Source of the DNA: JAMQPK01 sp035937795
GTDB taxonomy: Bacteria; Acidobacteriota; Vicinamibacteria; Vicinamibacterales; JAMQPK01
NCBI GenBank assembly: GCA_035937795.1
Contig: DASZHO010000007.1
Coordinates: 5,202 to 69,201 of the forward strand
Reading direction: 5' to 3'
Length of the DNA stretch: 64,000 nucleotides
The translations under genes and the position numbers were made by a program. This document shows positions 50,077-58,663 of the stretch, piece after piece; position 1 is the first letter of the stretch; every line of letters starts with the position of its first letter. A model generated the notes under the pieces. That model had not been told where the DNA came from and ran no database searches. It worked only from the letters and a program-made list of their open reading frames with translations.

Positions 50077-51276
50077 TTAACGGGCCACGGCGCCCTGACG
50101 CTCCCGCTTCTTCACGAACTCGAGAATCCGGCTCGTGCCCTCGCGCAGCCGATCCAGCGAGGTGGCGTACGAGATCCTCACGAAACCGGGCGCGTCGAAC
50201 CCCTCGCCGGCCGTCAGCGCGACGCGCGCTTCGTCAAGCAGCAGCTCCGAAAACTCCGCCGTGCCGGGGATGCCAATCGACTCGAGCACTTTTGTGAGCC
50301 GCGGGAACAGGTAGAACGCGCCCGCGGGCTTCACGACCTCGATGCGCGGATCCACTGCGAGCCATTCCATCAGTTTGTCGCGGCGTATCCTGTACTCGTT
50401 GAGCATGTCGGTGACGGGCTGCTGCGACCCGGTGAGCGCCTGCAGCGCCGCCTTCTGCGAAATGGACGCGACGTTCGACGTCGAATGCCCCTGCAACGTG
50501 TTGGCCGCGGCGACGACCTCCTTGGGTCCGAGAATCCAGCCGCAGCGCCAGCCGGTCATCGAGTAGGCCTTCGAGGCCGACCCGGCGATGAGCGCCCGGT
50601 CGCGCATCCGATCGGTCAGCACTTTGACCAGGTTGTGCGGCACGTTGTCGTAGATCAGTTTTTCATAGCACAAGTCGACGATGATCCAGATGCCGCGCTT
50701 CGCGCATGCGTCCGCGATGGCCCCGAGCTCCTCCTCCGAAATTACGGCGCCGGTCGGATTTGCCGGCGAATTGATGATCACCGCCTTGGTGCGCGGCGTG
50801 AGCGCCGAGATGACGGCTTCGGGATGGATGGCGAACCCGTCTTCGGGCCTGGTTGCCACGATGATCGGCGTGGCGCCCATGAGCTTGACCTGCTCGGGAA
50901 TTGTCGGCCAGTACGGCGCGTGCGTGATCACCTCATCGCCTGGGTCGTACAACACCATGGCAATGTTGAAAAGCGCCTGCTTGCCGCCGGCGGTCGCAAT
51001 CGTCTCCGCTTCGGTAAACGTGACGCCGTAGTCGGCCTTGTATCGCGCGCAAATCGCCTGCCTGAGGTCAGCCATCCCGGCTGGCGGCGTGTACTTCGTG
51101 AAGTTCTGATCGATCGCCGCCTTGGCCGCCGTCTTCGCCGGCTCGGGCGTTGGAAAATCGGGCTCGCCGGCGCCGAAATCGACCACGTCGATGCCCTGGC
51201 GCTTCAGCTTCTCCGCCTCGCCCGCCACCTTCATGGTGGGCGAGGTCGAAATCCGTCCCATCCGTTCAGCCAGCAT
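50077..51276 (-). CDS. aspC: Class I/II aminotransferase (aspartate aminotransferase type)
   Basis: 399 aa from the ATG at 51276. PLP motifs: INSPANPTGAVIS (~170), the aromatic YEKLIYDN and the Schiff-base Lys in GSASKAYSMTGWRCGW (~235). The N-terminal MAERM-like start and FGAGEPDFPTP fit the AAT-Ib group of aspartate/prephenate aminotransferases. The start overlaps coaD by 11 bp and has AGAGGGC 5 nt upstream. A longer start at 51312 is less likely. Confidence 0.93.
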   Translation of the reverse strand: MLAERMGRISTSPTMKVAGEAEKLKRQGIDVVDFGAGEPDFPTPEPAKTAAKAAIDQNFTKYTPPAGMADLRQAICARYKADYGVTFTEAETIATAGGKQALFNIAMVLYDPGDEVITHAPYWPTIPEQVKLMGATPIIVATRPEDGFAIHPEAVISALTPRTKAVIINSPANPTGAVISEEELGAIADACAKRGIWIIVDLCYEKLIYDNVPHNLVKVLTDRMRDRALIAGSASKAYSMTGWRCGWILGPKEVVAAANTLQGHSTSNVASISQKAALQALTGSQQPVTDMLNEYRIRRDKLMEWLAVDPRIEVVKPAGAFYLFPRLTKVLESIGIPGTAEFSELLLDEARVALTAGEGFDAPGFVRISYATSLDRLREGTSRILEFVKKRERQGAVAR

Positions 51277-51763
51277 GTGCCCTCTGTTTTTCTCGGAGCC
51301 GGGTTTCCACAATCTCGGGGACGAGCCCGCTGACGCGCCCCCCGAGCGAAAAGACTTCCTTGATGAGCCGCGAGCTGATGTAAGTGTACTGCTCGGCCGG
51401 CATCATGAACACGGTCTCCACGTTCGGGCTCAACCGGCGGTTCATCAGCGCCATCTGGAATTCGACCTCGAAATCCGTGAGCGCACGCAGCCCCCGCACG
51501 ATGACGCTGGCTTTGCGCGCCTTCACATAATCGACGAGCAACCCGTCAAAGGTATCCACTTCCACGGTCGGCAGGCCGCGAAACGCCTCGCGGGCGATCT
51601 CGACTCGCTCATGGGTCGTAAACAGCGGCAACTTCTCCGCATTCACCAGGATGGCCACGATGATCTTCTCGAACAGGTGCGTGCCTCGTTCGATGATGTC
51701 GACGTGGCCGTTGGTCAGCGGGTCGAAAGAGCCCGGATAGACCGCTAGGCGGTTTTTGCCCAT
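51266..51763 (-). CDS. coaD: Phosphopantetheine adenylyltransferase
   Basis: 165 aa, full length. It makes dephospho-CoA from phosphopantetheine and ATP. Motifs: YPGSFDPLTNGHVDII (T/HxGH nucleotidylyl-transferase site) at the N-terminus, VRGLRALTDFEVEFQMALMN near residue 90 and the C-terminal YISSRLIKEV. The start overlaps rsmD by 19 bp, the usual rsmD-coaD pairing. Confidence 0.96.
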   Translation of the reverse strand: MGKNRLAVYPGSFDPLTNGHVDIIERGTHLFEKIIVAILVNAEKLPLFTTHERVEIAREAFRGLPTVEVDTFDGLLVDYVKARKASVIVRGLRALTDFEVEFQMALMNRRLSPNVETVFMMPAEQYTYISSRLIKEVFSLGGRVSGLVPEIVETRLREKQRAHAG

Positions 51764-52302
51764 GATGCGCTCGAATAAAATGCCAACGCGCTGTCGCCCG
51801 ATCTTACGTCGCGGATGCGCGGCAGCGCACCCGCCGAATCCGGCGCCGGGCGGCGCCGCGCGTGCTCCAGCACCAGTAACCCGCCCGGAGCGATGAAAGG
51901 CTCAGCCGCAGCAACCGCCGCCAGGAGGTCAGGGTCGTCGTAGGGCGGATCCAGGACCGCAAGATCAAACGCCGCCGGCGCCGGCAACGGAGGCTTCCCG
52001 CCGAGGCGACCTCGGATAATAGCATAGCGGTCCGACACACCACACAGCTTCAGATTCCGATCGATGAGCTCGAGCGCGCGAGCGTCGCAGTCCACGAACG
52101 TGACATGCGCCGCGCCGCGGCTCAGTGCTTCGATTCCAATCGCGCCGGTTCCGGCGTACCCGTCGAGCACCCGCGCGCCGGGCACGCGCGAGGCGACGAT
52201 ATTGAACAGCGTCTCCCTCAGCTTGTCGGACGTGGGGCGCAGGCCGTCCCACTTCGGCGGCGCAAGCCTGCGTCCTTTGAATTCTCCCGCGATCACGCGC
52301 AT
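51745..52302 (-). CDS. rsmD: 16S rRNA (guanine(966)-N2)-methyltransferase
   Basis: 185 aa from the ATG at 52302, which follows the recG stop by 2 bp. SAM-binding LDGYAGTGAIGIEALSRGA (~45-63) and the N-methylase motif LDPPYDDP (~112). The N-terminal MRVIAGEFKGRRLAPP and RPTSDKLRETLFNIV are characteristic of RsmD. It methylates G966 in the small subunit. The frame extending to 52341 is antisense-like and not needed. Confidence 0.95.
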   Translation of the reverse strand: MRVIAGEFKGRRLAPPKWDGLRPTSDKLRETLFNIVASRVPGARVLDGYAGTGAIGIEALSRGAAHVTFVDCDARALELIDRNLKLCGVSDRYAIIRGRLGGKPPLPAPAAFDLAVLDPPYDDPDLLAAVAAAEPFIAPGGLLVLEHARRRPAPDSAGALPRIRDVRSGDSALAFYSSASWAKTA

Positions 52303-52304
52303 TT

Positions 52305-54404
52305 CTATCCAACGTCCATCAATCCAAACCGTGCCGGCCATGTCTGGCGCAACGATTCGAGAACGGCCGGCGACATCGCATTGCTCGCGAGGTAACTCTT
52401 CGCTTCCTCGCGTGCCCGCTCCATCAGCGAGTGGTCGCGCAGGAGATCGCCGGTTCGCAACGTCGGCAGCCCCGACTGGCGCGTTCCGAAAAAATCACCC
52501 GGACCCCTCAGCTGCAAATCGCGCTCGGCAATCTCAAATCCGTCGTTCGTGGCGGCGAGCGCCTTCAGCCGTTCCTTGCCCGGCACCGAAATCGGATACT
52601 GGTACAGCAGAATGCAATGCGATTGATGGCTGCCGCGGCCGACGCGGCCGCGCAGCTGGTGGAGCTGAGACAACCCGAAGCGCTCGGCGTGCTCAATCAC
52701 CATGATCGAGGCATTCGCCACGTCGATCCCCACCTCGATCACCGTCGTGGACACCAGCACCTGAATTTCGCCGCTCGCAAACGCGCGCATCACTCGATCC
52801 TTGGCATCCTGCTTCATGCGGCCGTGCAGCAGCGCGACCCGGTACTCCGGAAATATGTCCTGCGCGAGATGATCGGCCATCTCGGTGGCGGCCTTCAGAT
52901 CGACTTTCTCCGACTCTTCGATCAGCGGATAGACGACGTAGGCCTGGCGGCCGGCGTCCAACTCCCCCTTCACCAGCCGATAGATCTCCTCTCTCCGCGA
53001 TTCGGGTTTGACCGTCGTGGCAATGGCCCGGCGGCCCGGAGGCATGTCGCGCATCACCGAAACGTCGAGGTCGCCATACGCCGTCAGCGCGAGCGTCCGC
53101 GGAATGGGCGTCGCGGTCATGACCAGCACGTCGGGACGCAGCCCTTTCGATCGAAGAGACGCGCGCTGCACGACGCCGAATCGATGTTGCTCGTCGATCA
53201 CGGCCAGCCCCAGCGATCGAAAGGTCACCGTTCCCTGCACCAGCGCGTGAGTCCCGACGATAAGATGCACATCGCCGGCCGCCAGCCTGGCGAGCAGGTC
53301 TCTTCGTCGCAGCCCCGCCGTCGCGCCTGTGAGAAGCTCCACGTGAAATCGAGACTTTTCCAGAAGCTTTCGCAAGCTCAGGTAGTGCTGCTCCGCGAGA
53401 ATCTCGGTGGGAGCCATGAAGGCGACCTGCAGGCCGTTTTCCATCGCGACGAGCGCCGCAAGCAGCGCGACGATGGTCTTGCCTGCGCCGACATCGCCCT
53501 GGAGCAGCCTGTTCATCGGCGCCGGTTGCTGCATATCGTCGACGATCTCCTTCAGCGCGGCCCGCTGCCCTTCGGTGAGGCGGAATGGCAGAATCTTCCG
53601 GGCCGACTCGCGGATGCGATCGTCGACATGGACCACCGCCGGCTTGGATTCGCGAGCGGTGGACCGGCGGCGCATCAACAGGCCCAGCTGAAACAGAAAA
53701 AACTCCTCGACGATCAGGCGTATCTGGGCGGGCGTTCGAAACTGGTTCAGCAAATCGATGGACGTTCCCGGAACCGGAAAATGCGCCTCGAGAAGCGCCT
53801 CGCGGCGCGGCGGCAGGCATAGGCGCTCCCGTATGTCGGATGGAAGCGGATCTTCGAGCTCATCGGGAACGCGCGCAAGCACCTCGTAGACCAGCCGGCG
53901 CTGCATCTTCGGCGTCATCGCGCCGGCTTTTTCGTAGACGGGGACGATGCGGCCGGTGTGAATGGTGACGGCCTCGCCTGCCTCGCCCTCGCCGGCCTCG
54001 ATGATTTCGTACTCGGGATTCGTGAGTTGCAGGCCTGGCCGCGCCTCGACGGTGCCGAACAGCACAACGTTCAGGCGCGGCTTGAGAATGTCGTGAAGAA
54101 AGCTTTGATTCATCCAGACCGCGCGAATCGAACCGCTGTCGTCTCCGACAAGCGCTTCAAAAATCTTGAAGCCCGGCCGCCTCGTCGTCCGCAGCCGGCT
54201 GCTCTGAATGCGGCCGGCGACGGCGACCTCCTGGCCCTCCTTCAGGGTTGAAATCGGCTGGAGATGGCCGCGGTCCTCATAGCGAAGGGGAAAACGGTAA
54301 ACGAGATCCTCGACGGTGGCGAGCCCGATTCGCTGAAAGTCCGCCGCGCGGCGCGGCCCGACGCCTTTCAGGTACTGAAGCGGTGTTTGGAGAAAGTCGG
54401 ACAA
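52305..54404 (-). CDS. recG: ATP-dependent DNA helicase RecG
   Basis: 699 aa. The wedge/OB domain is at about 50-160, Walker A GDVGAGKT near 301, the DEQHRFG box near 401, and motifs SIMVIEHAERFGLSQLHQLRGRVGRG (seen as MVIEHAERFGLSQLHQLRG) near 590. It remodels stalled replication forks and Holliday junctions. The first residues, PLQYLKGVGPRRAADF, form the usual helix-hairpin-like start. It is upstream of rsmD with a 2-bp gap. Confidence 0.96.
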   Translation of the reverse strand: MSDFLQTPLQYLKGVGPRRAADFQRIGLATVEDLVYRFPLRYEDRGHLQPISTLKEGQEVAVAGRIQSSRLRTTRRPGFKIFEALVGDDSGSIRAVWMNQSFLHDILKPRLNVVLFGTVEARPGLQLTNPEYEIIEAGEGEAGEAVTIHTGRIVPVYEKAGAMTPKMQRRLVYEVLARVPDELEDPLPSDIRERLCLPPRREALLEAHFPVPGTSIDLLNQFRTPAQIRLIVEEFFLFQLGLLMRRRSTARESKPAVVHVDDRIRESARKILPFRLTEGQRAALKEIVDDMQQPAPMNRLLQGDVGAGKTIVALLAALVAMENGLQVAFMAPTEILAEQHYLSLRKLLEKSRFHVELLTGATAGLRRRDLLARLAAGDVHLIVGTHALVQGTVTFRSLGLAVIDEQHRFGVVQRASLRSKGLRPDVLVMTATPIPRTLALTAYGDLDVSVMRDMPPGRRAIATTVKPESRREEIYRLVKGELDAGRQAYVVYPLIEESEKVDLKAATEMADHLAQDIFPEYRVALLHGRMKQDAKDRVMRAFASGEIQVLVSTTVIEVGIDVANASIMVIEHAERFGLSQLHQLRGRVGRGSHQSHCILLYQYPISVPGKERLKALAATNDGFEIAERDLQLRGPGDFFGTRQSGLPTLRTGDLLRDHSLMERAREEAKSYLASNAMSPAVLESLRQTWPARFGLMDVG

Positions 54405-54420
54405 GAACCATGAACCACGG

Positions 54421-55044
54421 TTACTGAATGACTATCGCCTGCCCGCGAGCAATCTGAATCTCGCGTATGCCCGCAGGCAGCGCGAACGGCTTGTCGAGGG
54501 CAACGCCCTGCGGCGATTCCGGTGACTTCGAGTAAGAGGTCACGATGTCCTGCAGCATCCACACCGGGACCGGGACTCCCGATACCGACGCCGACTCGAG
54601 CACGAACGACGCCACGCCGTCCTTGCTCTTCAGCAAGCCGTTGGCCTGAACCGGCACGCTCCCGGTCAGATAGCTGTAGGGGTCCAGCATGCCGCCGCTT
54701 GCCTTCCTATTCTTTGAAACTTCGCTCAAGTCAACCGTCGCGCGGCCCGATACCCGTCCGTCTCCGAGAATGGAAACCCACGGATCTTTCACGCCGGCCG
54801 GCAGCTTGTCCCCGAGCTCGTATTGCAGATAGGAATTCAGCTCAGCCTCCGACACCGGCGTCTGCACGTCGCCGCGCCGTTCCGTCGCGTTTTTATTGAT
54901 TCGGTCGATCTTTGCCTGCAACCGTGCCGCGTCGCGCCGCGACACGGGGTCCGGCGCGGCATCCGGCACGGCTGAAGCCACGCAGACGGCGAGCAGACCG
55001 ACGAGCGCCGGGACGGTCAGAAATTGGTTGGTACGGTGCTTCAT
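54421..55044 (-). CDS. Exported protein of unknown function
   Basis: 207 aa. A signal peptide (TVPALVGLLAVCVASAVPDA) is followed by a beta-rich domain with PVSEAELNSYLQYELGDKLP, then VSGRATVDLSEVSK and LPAGIREIQIARGQAIVIQ at the C-terminus. The pattern recalls DUF2993/LolA-like lipid-binding shells, but I cannot assign it. It ends 16 bp before recG on the same strand. A heptamer repeat lies just upstream of it. Confidence 0.7.
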   Translation of the reverse strand: MKHRTNQFLTVPALVGLLAVCVASAVPDAAPDPVSRRDAARLQAKIDRINKNATERRGDVQTPVSEAELNSYLQYELGDKLPAGVKDPWVSILGDGRVSGRATVDLSEVSKNRKASGGMLDPYSYLTGSVPVQANGLLKSKDGVASFVLESASVSGVPVPVWMLQDIVTSYSKSPESPQGVALDKPFALPAGIREIQIARGQAIVIQ

Positions 55045-55087
55045 TTTGCTCTTCTTCGGGAAAAGGGGGCGCTGACTGAAGTGTACA

Positions 55088-55122
55088 GGCTCGGGGCTCA
55101 AGGCTCAAGGCTCAAGGCGCCC
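55088..55122. repeat. Heptanucleotide tandem repeat (GGCTCAA type)
   Basis: Units GGCTCGG, GGCTCAA, GGCTCAA, GGCTCAA, GGCGCCC in the gap between the gene ending at 55140 and the start at 55044. Unit sequence equals the tract at 46225-46300. Confidence 0.85.
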
Positions 55123-55139
55123 TGAGTCTGGAGCGCCGG

Positions 55140-55679
55140 CTATTGGGCGGGAGGGCGGTTGGCGCGGTTCATCTCGCGAGCGCGCATCAGCAGCTGCAAT
55201 TTGCGCTGCTCGATTTGCTGCTCGAACAGGCGAAATCGCGCCTGCTGGCGCACATCGAGCGTTTGATCGACGCCGTCCATGGCGCGCTGGATTTCACCGG
55301 CGGCACGCGTCTCGAGCTCGCGCAGCAACCGAAGCCGATCGTGAAGATCGCTCTCGGGAACCTGGCCCATTCTTCCGTTGGTCATCTGCCGCAGCTCCTG
55401 AAGCAGCTTCAGACGTTCCTGCTCATTGCGCCGCCGAGCTTCCTGCAGCACGCGCAGCTTCGGCACAAACGCGTTGAACTGCGCGTCGCTCAGCGCCAGA
55501 AAATCCTGCGCCTGCACCAGCGCAAAGCCATCGAGCAGCCGCTGAACTTCGCCCGGCGCCAACCCGGCCGGTGGTTGCCCAGCCGGCGGCTGCCCGGCCG
55601 ACGGCTGCTGGCCGGCGGGTTGGGCGAACCCCGCCGCGCTGAACAGCACCAACGCGGCGCACAGCACGGCAATTCTCAT
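55140..55679 (-). CDS. Periplasmic CpxP/Spy-like helical protein
   Basis: 179 aa. Signal peptide (MRIAVLCAALVLFSAAGFAQ), then a Pro/Gly/Gln-rich low-complexity linker (QQPSAGQPPAGQPPAG) and long Arg/Gln/Leu-rich helices (FLALSDAQFNAFVPKLRVLQ) that resemble LTxxQ-containing Spy/CpxP chaperones. It overlaps the anti-sigma gene by 4 bp. A role as an envelope stress sensor in this sigma/anti-sigma locus is inference. Confidence 0.7.
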   Translation of the reverse strand: MRIAVLCAALVLFSAAGFAQPAGQQPSAGQPPAGQPPAGLAPGEVQRLLDGFALVQAQDFLALSDAQFNAFVPKLRVLQEARRRNEQERLKLLQELRQMTNGRMGQVPESDLHDRLRLLRELETRAAGEIQRAMDGVDQTLDVRQQARFRLFEQQIEQRKLQLLMRAREMNRANRPPAQ

Positions 55680-56170
55680 AATTTCCTGGAATTCTTGATC
55701 TCTCTCTGCAAGAGTTCCACTGCGGCGCGCTGCTCGTCCTGTGACAGCTGGCCCAGCGCGCGGTCGGCCGAACCCGGGGTGGCGATCAGGCCGGCCTCGG
55801 CCGCTTGTTCAAAATCCATCTGTGACGCCAAATCCCCCATCACCGCCCAGGAGGCATCGTCCTCCGAGGCATGCAGTGAATCGCCCGCCTGCGCCCTGTT
55901 CGCAGGACTCAGCGCGGCCTGATTGCCTCCAGCCGGCCCAGCGTAATGGATGGTGACGACGACCGCCAGCGCGACCGCAACGGTCGCACCCAGTATGCCT
56001 GCGGCCCAGGCAAGATTGAACCGGCTCGACCACCCTCGCGGCGGCAGAGGCTCGTCGGCCACCGCATCGCGGACGCGCTGAGACAGATGGTCCCAGAAAA
56101 GCGGCGAAGGTTCCGGCACGTCCACTTCCCGCAACGCCGCGATGATTTCTTCGTCCGAAAGCTGCGTCAT
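55676..56170 (-). CDS. Membrane anti-sigma factor
   Basis: 164 aa. The cytoplasmic part (1-50) has DEEIIAALREVDVPEPSPLFWDHLSQRV (seen as PSPLFWDHLSQRV), then one membrane helix (FNLAWAAGILGATVAVALAVVVTI, about 48-70) and a periplasmic acidic domain. No HxxxCxxC zinc motif, so it is a non-ZAS anti-sigma type. It overlaps both neighbours by 4 bp, between an ECF sigma gene and the CpxP-like gene. Confidence 0.8.
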   Translation of the reverse strand: MTQLSDEEIIAALREVDVPEPSPLFWDHLSQRVRDAVADEPLPPRGWSSRFNLAWAAGILGATVAVALAVVVTIHYAGPAGGNQAALSPANRAQAGDSLHASEDDASWAVMGDLASQMDFEQAAEAGLIATPGSADRALGQLSQDEQRAAVELLQREIKNSRKL

Positions 56171-56805
56171 GTCAACAATCTCTTCAAATTTCCCAGGGCG
56201 TGAAAAAAGTTGGCCTTCACGGCGCCGACCGAGCTACCAAGGATGCCGGCGATTTCCTCATGAGAGAGCTCATGATAGACGCGAAGAATCACGGTGGCTC
56301 GCTGTTTTTTTGGTAACTGCGCGATGGCGGCTCGCACCTCCGCCGCGCGTTCCCCCCGCATCAGCTCAACGGCCGCGTCGGGCGCCCGCTCGTCCACGTG
56401 AGGCCTGGCGTCGATTGGCTCGGTGGCCGGACGCTTCACACTGACGCGGTTCAAACACACGTTCACGCCAATTCGATAGAGCCACGTGCCGAGCGACGAG
56501 TGCCCGCGAAATCGCCCCAGTCCCTTGAACGCGCGCACGAACACGTCCTGCGACAAGTCGCTGGCGTCTTCGTGGTTGCCCACGAACCGGTAGCACAAGT
56601 GATACACCGTGCGGCGATGGCGCTCGACGATGATGTCGAAGGCTTCGCGCTCGCCGGCCAGGCACGCCGCGACCAGCTGCTCCTCGTCCATGTCGCCGAG
56701 CAGGGCGCGATCGGCCGCCGGAGCCGGATCAGGCTGCACGACCCTCAGGGTCCATTCAGGTCTGTAGTTTTCCGCCAAAACCCGAGAGATGTCGCTCGCC
56801 ATCAT
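56167..56805 (-). CDS. ECF RNA polymerase sigma factor (RpoE-like)
   Basis: 212 aa. Region 2: LVAACLAGEREAFDIIVERH and DASDLSQDVFVRAFKGLGRF; region 4: LPKKQRATVILRVYHELSHEEIAGILGSSVGAVK. The start is a GTG-ATG-ATG run; the ATG at 56805 is used. It is transcribed with its anti-sigma and CpxP-like gene. About 35-60 bp upstream is an ECF-type promoter (GTAACC-N16-GTC), so it may drive itself. Confidence 0.93.
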   Translation of the reverse strand: MMASDISRVLAENYRPEWTLRVVQPDPAPAADRALLGDMDEEQLVAACLAGEREAFDIIVERHRRTVYHLCYRFVGNHEDASDLSQDVFVRAFKGLGRFRGHSSLGTWLYRIGVNVCLNRVSVKRPATEPIDARPHVDERAPDAAVELMRGERAAEVRAAIAQLPKKQRATVILRVYHELSHEEIAGILGSSVGAVKANFFHALGNLKRLLT

Positions 56806-56838
56806 CACTCCGTCCCAGGGGGAAGCCTGCCTATTCTT

Positions 56839-56866
56839 TTAGACCGGAGCGACCCGGCAAGGTTAC
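56839..56866 (-). promoter_or_regulatory. Candidate ECF-type autoregulatory promoter
   Basis: On the minus strand GTAACCTT (56859-56866) and GTCTAA (56839-56844), with 16 bp between GTAACC and GTC. This is the form of promoters used by RpoE-like ECF sigmas, placed 34 bp before the sigma gene. Confidence 0.5.
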
Positions 56867-56987
56867 ACCGGGCCACAAGCTGTAGGGGTGGGGCGACGCC
56901 GGCTTCTTCGCGGGGAGTGATTGAAATCGCTACAACTTGAATGCTCATAAGGTCTTGTAAAAAAAGATGTTATGGCTCTCGATTTGC

Positions 56988-56996
56988 TGTTATTCT
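56988..56996 (+). promoter_or_regulatory. Extended -10 before the MEDS gene
   Basis: TGT-TATTCT ends 7 nt before the GTG start. No Shine-Dalgarno is present and no good -35 is seen, as expected for an extended -10 promoter giving a leaderless mRNA. Confidence 0.45.
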
Positions 56997-57003
56997 CGGT
57001 GGC

Positions 57004-57591
57004 GTGGCGACCCCGATTTACGATCACCATCACGCCGTCCAGTTCTACGGCGATGACCAGACTCTGTGTGGCACCGTGGCCGGGTTTCTGGCGCAGGGCT
57101 TTGTCGACCGGCATCCCGGAATCCTCATCGCAACACCGGCGCACACGATCTCGGTGCTCGATGAGCTTAGAGCGCGGATGATTGACGTCGACAAGGCGCA
57201 GAAGTGCGGCGACCTCATCGTGCTCGATGCGCAGAAGACTCTTGACGTGTTCATGGGTACCGACATGCCCGACGCGCAGCGATTCGAGGACAGCGTCGGG
57301 AAACTCGTTGCGGAGGTTCTGAATTCCCGTCCCGAGCGCGTATTGATCCGCGCCTATGGTGAAATGGTCGATGTGTTGTGGAAACAGGGGAAGCCCGAGG
57401 CGGCGATCAGACTCGAAACGCTCTGGAACAAGCTGGCGAACCAGCACGGGTTTGCGCTTCTGTGCGGATACTCCATGGGGAACTTCTACAAACAGACCGC
57501 GCTGTTCGAGGAAGTCTGCAAACAGCATACGCACGTGATGCCCGCCGAGGCTCCGAGACCGGCGCCGATCGCGAAACGCCGGCTCCACTAG
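57004..57591 (+). CDS. MEDS-domain sensory protein
   Basis: 195 aa from a GTG at 57004. The opening HHAVQFYGDDQTLCGTVAGFL and later GILIATPAHTISVLDELRA, IVLDAQKTLDVFM and SRPERVLIRAYGEMVDVLW match the MEDS domain (methanogen/methylotroph DcmR sensory domain), a sensing module found beside histidine kinases and anti-sigma factors. It stands alone here, between a sigma locus and lexA. The GTG follows an extended -10 (TGt-TATTCT) by 7 nt, so it may be leaderless. An ATG at 56941 would add 21 AT-rich residues. Confidence 0.75.
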   Translation: MATPIYDHHHAVQFYGDDQTLCGTVAGFLAQGFVDRHPGILIATPAHTISVLDELRARMIDVDKAQKCGDLIVLDAQKTLDVFMGTDMPDAQRFEDSVGKLVAEVLNSRPERVLIRAYGEMVDVLWKQGKPEAAIRLETLWNKLANQHGFALLCGYSMGNFYKQTALFEEVCKQHTHVMPAEAPRPAPIAKRRLH

Positions 57592-57596
57592 TTTTT
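57559..57596 (+). terminator. Possible intrinsic terminator after the MEDS gene
   Basis: CCGGCG (57559-57564), 12-nt loop, CGCCGG (57577-57582), then TTTTT at 57592-57596. The 9-nt gap between stem and T-run and the overlap with the coding end make it weak. Confidence 0.3.
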
Positions 57597-57672
57597 CCCA
57601 CCTGGCCCAACCGAGAAGCCTCGCGTTGTCCGGCGTGTCAAACCAGCCGGCAAAACCTCGTGCGCGGAATGA

Positions 57673-57701
57673 TTGACCTTCGCCTTTCTTTTGCGTATAG
57701 T
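57673..57701 (+). promoter_or_regulatory. Sigma-70 promoter of lexA
   Basis: TTGACC (57673-57678), 17-bp spacer, TATAGT (57696-57701). AAGGAGG (57711-57717) follows and then the TTG start after 7 nt. No palindromic or direct-repeat SOS operator matching the recA region is evident. Confidence 0.75.
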
Positions 57702-57724
57702 GAGCGCGCCAAGGAGGTTTCACT

Positions 57725-58330
57725 TTGCTACCGCTCACAAAGCGCCAGCGGGAAATCCTCGACTACCTGCAGGACTTCATCCAGAAACATGGGTACGCGC
57801 CCAGCCTCGAGGAAATCGGGCGCCGGTTCGGCCTCTCTTCACTCGCCACCGTTCACAAGCACCTGACCAATCTGCAGGAAAAGGGCTTCATCAAGCGGGC
57901 GTGGAATCGCAGCCGCTCGGTGGAAATGATTCCGACCAGCACCGCGGGGCGCTCGGTGGATCTGCCGTTGCTCGGCTACGTGGCGGCTGGCGCGCCCATC
58001 GAGGCAATCGCGACATCCGAAACGATTGCCGTGCCGGAGGATCTGGTCGGCCGCCGCGATACGTACGTGCTGCGCGTGCGCGGAAACTCGATGATCGACG
58101 AGCAGATTTGCGACGGCGATCTGGTCATCGTGGAGGATCGCAAGACGGCCCAGAACGGCGAGATGGTGGTGGCGCTCCTCGGCGGCTCCGACGTCACGCT
58201 GAAAAAGCTGTATCGCGAGAACGGCCGCGTTCGTCTTCAGCCGGCCAATCCGTCGATGCAGCCGATCCTCGTGGACCCCGAGCACGTGCAGGTACAGGGG
58301 GTCGTCGTCGGGGTGATGAGAAAGTACTAG
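57725..58330 (+). CDS. lexA: SOS repressor LexA
   Basis: 201 aa from a TTG start behind a perfect AAGGAGG. Winged helix at 1-65 (LTKRQREILDYLQDFIQ, LATVHKHLTNLQEKGFI). The protease part has the cleavage pair Ala88-Gly89 (YVAAGAPIEA), the nucleophile Ser122 (GNSMID) and the general-base Lys160 (DVTLKKL). RecA filaments stimulate self-cleavage; recA is elsewhere in the window. A weak TTG with a strong site may set the LexA level. Confidence 0.95.
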   Translation: MLPLTKRQREILDYLQDFIQKHGYAPSLEEIGRRFGLSSLATVHKHLTNLQEKGFIKRAWNRSRSVEMIPTSTAGRSVDLPLLGYVAAGAPIEAIATSETIAVPEDLVGRRDTYVLRVRGNSMIDEQICDGDLVIVEDRKTAQNGEMVVALLGGSDVTLKKLYRENGRVRLQPANPSMQPILVDPEHVQVQGVVVGVMRKY

Positions 58331-58332
58331 CC

Positions 58333-58644
58333 ATGACTGAGTCCAAGCAGATTAATTTCACGATCGTTCCCGACGATTCGACCGAGTCGCCGCGCGCCTA
58401 CGCCAACTTCTGCGCCGTGAACCATACGCCGTTCGACTTCACCATCACGTTTTGCGAGATGGCGCCGCTGTCGGAAAAGGACATCCGGGGGGCCGAAGCC
58501 GAGCATGTGGTGCGGGCGCCTGTGAAGGCGCGCATCGTGATGTCGCCGCAAGTCGTGCCGAACCTGATCGCCGCGCTCCAGGAGCAATTGCGGATTTATA
58601 CAGAGTCGGCGGCCGGCGCCAGCCCACACGGGCCCGTGCACTGA
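58333..58644 (+). CDS. DUF3467 protein
   Basis: 103 aa. YANFCAVNHTPFDFTITFCEM and VKARIVMSPQVVPNLIAALQ match DUF3467, small cytoplasmic proteins of unknown function. It starts 2 bp after lexA, so it is probably co-expressed with the SOS repressor. Confidence 0.85.
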   Translation: MTESKQINFTIVPDDSTESPRAYANFCAVNHTPFDFTITFCEMAPLSEKDIRGAEAEHVVRAPVKARIVMSPQVVPNLIAALQEQLRIYTESAAGASPHGPVH

Positions 58645-58663
58645 CCGCTTCCTCTGCGGGCCG

